A stretch of DNA of 7,712 nucleotides from an uncultured Eubacterium sp. (GTDB lineage Bacteria; Bacillota; Clostridia; Lachnospirales; Lachnospiraceae), in contig CAKREL010000098.1 of the NCBI GenBank assembly GCA_934317205.1, positions 1 through 7,712 on the forward strand, in the 5' to 3' direction. The position numbers and the translations under genes are program-made. Positions 6,748-7,712 of the stretch are shown piece after piece. A model generated the notes under the pieces. That model saw only the letters and a list, made by a program, of their open reading frames with translations. It ran no database searches and had not been told where the DNA came from. Every line of letters starts with the position of its first letter. Position 1 is the first letter of the stretch.

Positions 6748-7497
6748 TTAATTATAATTGACGATTTTGCCGAAATCAGCTTTCAGAGAAGCTCCACCTA
6801 CCAGACCACCATCAATGTCCGGTTTTGCAAATAACTCTGCTGCGTTTCCTGCATTTACAGATCCGCCATACTGGATACGGATTGCTTCTGCAGTAGCCTC
6901 ATCATAAACTTCTGCGATGCACGCACGAATAGCACCACATACTTCCTCTGCCTGATCAGAGGTAGCTGTCTCACCTGTTCCGATTGCCCAGATTGGCTCA
7001 TATGCGATAACTGCTGTTTTTGCCTGATCTGCAGTTACGTTCTGGAATGCGATTTTGATCTGCATACGGATCCAGTCAAGGTAGATTCCCTGTTTTCTCT
7101 GTGTCAGAGTCTCACCACAGCAGATGATCGGTGTAATACCATGCTCAAAAGCTTTCAGAACTTTTTTGTTTACAGTCTCATCTGTCTCTGCAAAATACTC
7201 TCTTCTCTCAGAATGTCCGAGAACAACGTATTTTACACCTGCGTCTACTAACATATTTGGGGAAATCTCACCTGTGTAAGCTCCGCTCTCCTCAAAATAC
7301 ATATTCTCAGCGCCAATACAGATATTGCTGCCTTTTGCAGCTTCCATAGCCGGGATGATATCGATTGCCGGTACACAAAATACAACATCTACATCTTCAT
7401 TTGCTACTAACGGTTTTAACTCGTTCACCAGAGCAACTGCCTCGCTCGGTGTTTTATTCATTTTCCAGTTACCTGCGATAATTTTTCTTCTAGCCAT
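6748..7497 (-). CDS. tpiA: Triose-phosphate isomerase
   Basis: TpiA interconverts dihydroxyacetone phosphate and glyceraldehyde 3-phosphate, as a cytosolic TIM-barrel dimer. The 249 residues are the family's usual length. The catalytic set is intact: Asn10 and Lys12 in GNWKMN (9-14), the electrophile His95 in GHSERR (94-99), the base Glu167 in [11 protein letters not shown] (165-175, including flexible loop 6), YGGSVN (210-215) and the phosphate-binding [10 protein letters not shown] (230-239). The ATG at 7495-7497 is preceded by AAGGAG (7509-7514) with an 11-nt spacer. It lies between a probable pgk and gpmI, the common clostridial glycolytic order, and is probably co-transcribed with pgk unless the palindromic element in the gap stops part of the transcription. 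Confidence 0.98.
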   Translation of the reverse strand: MARRKIIAGNWKMNKTPSEAVALVNELKPLVANEDVDVVFCVPAIDIIPAMEAAKGSNICIGAENMYFEESGAYTGEISPNMLVDAGVKYVVLGHSERREYFAETDETVNKKVLKAFEHGITPIICCGETLTQRKQGIYLDWIRMQIKIAFQNVTADQAKTAVIAYEPIWAIGTGETATSDQAEEVCGAIRACIAEVYDEATAEAIRIQYGGSVNAGNAAELFAKPDIDGGLVGGASLKADFGKIVNYN

Positions 7498-7584
7498 TTC
7501 GCTCTTTTCTCCTTATATTTCAATACATAAATTTCCGATTCGTAATATGAATTTTTCAGAAATCAAATTAGTACAAAAACATTC

Positions 7585-7690
7585 AAAAATTCCAGATATG
7601 GAATCAGTGCAAGGCAGATGAGACGCAGGCGTACATAACGGTACGTCAAGTCTCATCTAACGAAGCAATTATTTCATATATGGGATTTTT
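7585..7690. repeat. 106-bp nested palindrome (REP/MITE-like) between pgk and tpiA
   Basis: Twenty-base ends at 7585-7604 and 7671-7690 are imperfect inverted repeats (17 of 20 match, with two of the three differences becoming G-U pairs in RNA). Both ends begin with a 5-base A or T run. Inside is a perfect 8-bp repeat GATGAGAC/GTCTCATC (7617-7624/7650-7657), and inside that CGTAC/GTACG (7630-7634/7641-7645) around a 6-nt loop. The whole unit folds into one long hairpin. The pgk stop codon overlaps its edge. On the minus strand the hairpin is followed by TTTTTGAATGTTTTT, so it could act as a partial terminator. The symmetry and A/T-run ends suggest a non-autonomous mobile palindrome; no transposase or clear target duplication is present. 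Confidence 0.7.
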
Positions 7691-7712
7691 ACTTGTCGTT
7701 TGCTGCTGCTAC
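7689..7712 (-). CDS. pgk: Probable phosphoglycerate kinase, last 7 codons
   Basis: The minus strand reads V-A-A-A-N-D-K-stop (TAA at 7689-7691) from the window edge. Clostridial phosphoglycerate kinases commonly end in a LPGV-A-A-x-x-D-K type tail, and pgk directly upstream of tpiA and gpmI is a standard arrangement. Pgk makes ATP from 1,3-bisphosphoglycerate in glycolysis. Only 24 bases are present, so the call leans on position and tail resemblance. Confidence 0.7.
   Translation of the reverse strand, partial: VAAANDK

Noticed and set aside
3298..7547. ACGAAT hexamer upstream of purC, gpmI and tpiA as a shared operator
   Set aside because: A lone hexamer in AT-rich gaps with differing flanks and positions is within chance; only the tandem copies at purC were kept.

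Overview
The window looks like ordinary chromosome from a low-to-mid GC Gram-positive anaerobe, most likely a gut-type Clostridia of the Lachnospiraceae. The evidence is AAGGAG/GGAGG-type ribosome binding sites, a TTG start, a Bacillus-type Fe-S PurF with a propeptide, a metal-dependent GpmI next to tpiA and pgk, and clostridial-style long PurC and PurB. Family placement is inferred from protein flavour only; no search was run. Every convincing gene is on the minus strand, so transcription runs from high to low coordinates.

Layout in transcription order. (1) A glycolytic block: the last codons of a probable pgk (7689-7712), tpiA (6748-7497) and gpmI (5061-6605), ending in a strong intrinsic terminator at 4939-4979. 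Together these cover 1,3-bisphosphoglycerate to 3-phosphoglycerate, triose-phosphate interconversion, and 3- to 2-phosphoglycerate. (2) A single MATE-family membrane transporter (3426-4787) starting at TTG behind a good Shine-Dalgarno. (3) A purine block: a near-consensus promoter (3290-3319) with a tandem CGAATGT motif, then purC (2265-3146), purF (787-2235) and the first 209 codons of purB (1-628, running off the window). These are steps 8, 1 and 9 of de novo IMP synthesis; PurB also acts in AMP synthesis.

The proteins are conventional housekeeping enzymes with intact catalytic residues. The unexplained structure lies between genes. The purF-purB gap holds a 134-bp element (660-793) that can fold as a compact three-way junction: a perfect 12-bp closing inverted repeat, one perfect 12-bp hairpin and one long branched hairpin. 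The pgk-tpiA gap holds a 106-bp nested palindrome with 20-bp imperfect ends (7585-7690). The MATE-purC gap holds a perfect 13-bp inverted repeat (3332-3344/3422-3434) enclosing two identical 14-bp direct repeats exactly 30 bp apart. In all three cases the upstream gene's stop codon lies in or overlaps an arm of the inverted repeat.

No CRISPR array, tRNA, rRNA, transposase gene or recognisable known riboswitch was seen. No gene-free stretch exceeds 300 bases; the longest are 3147-3425 and 4788-5060, and both are described below.
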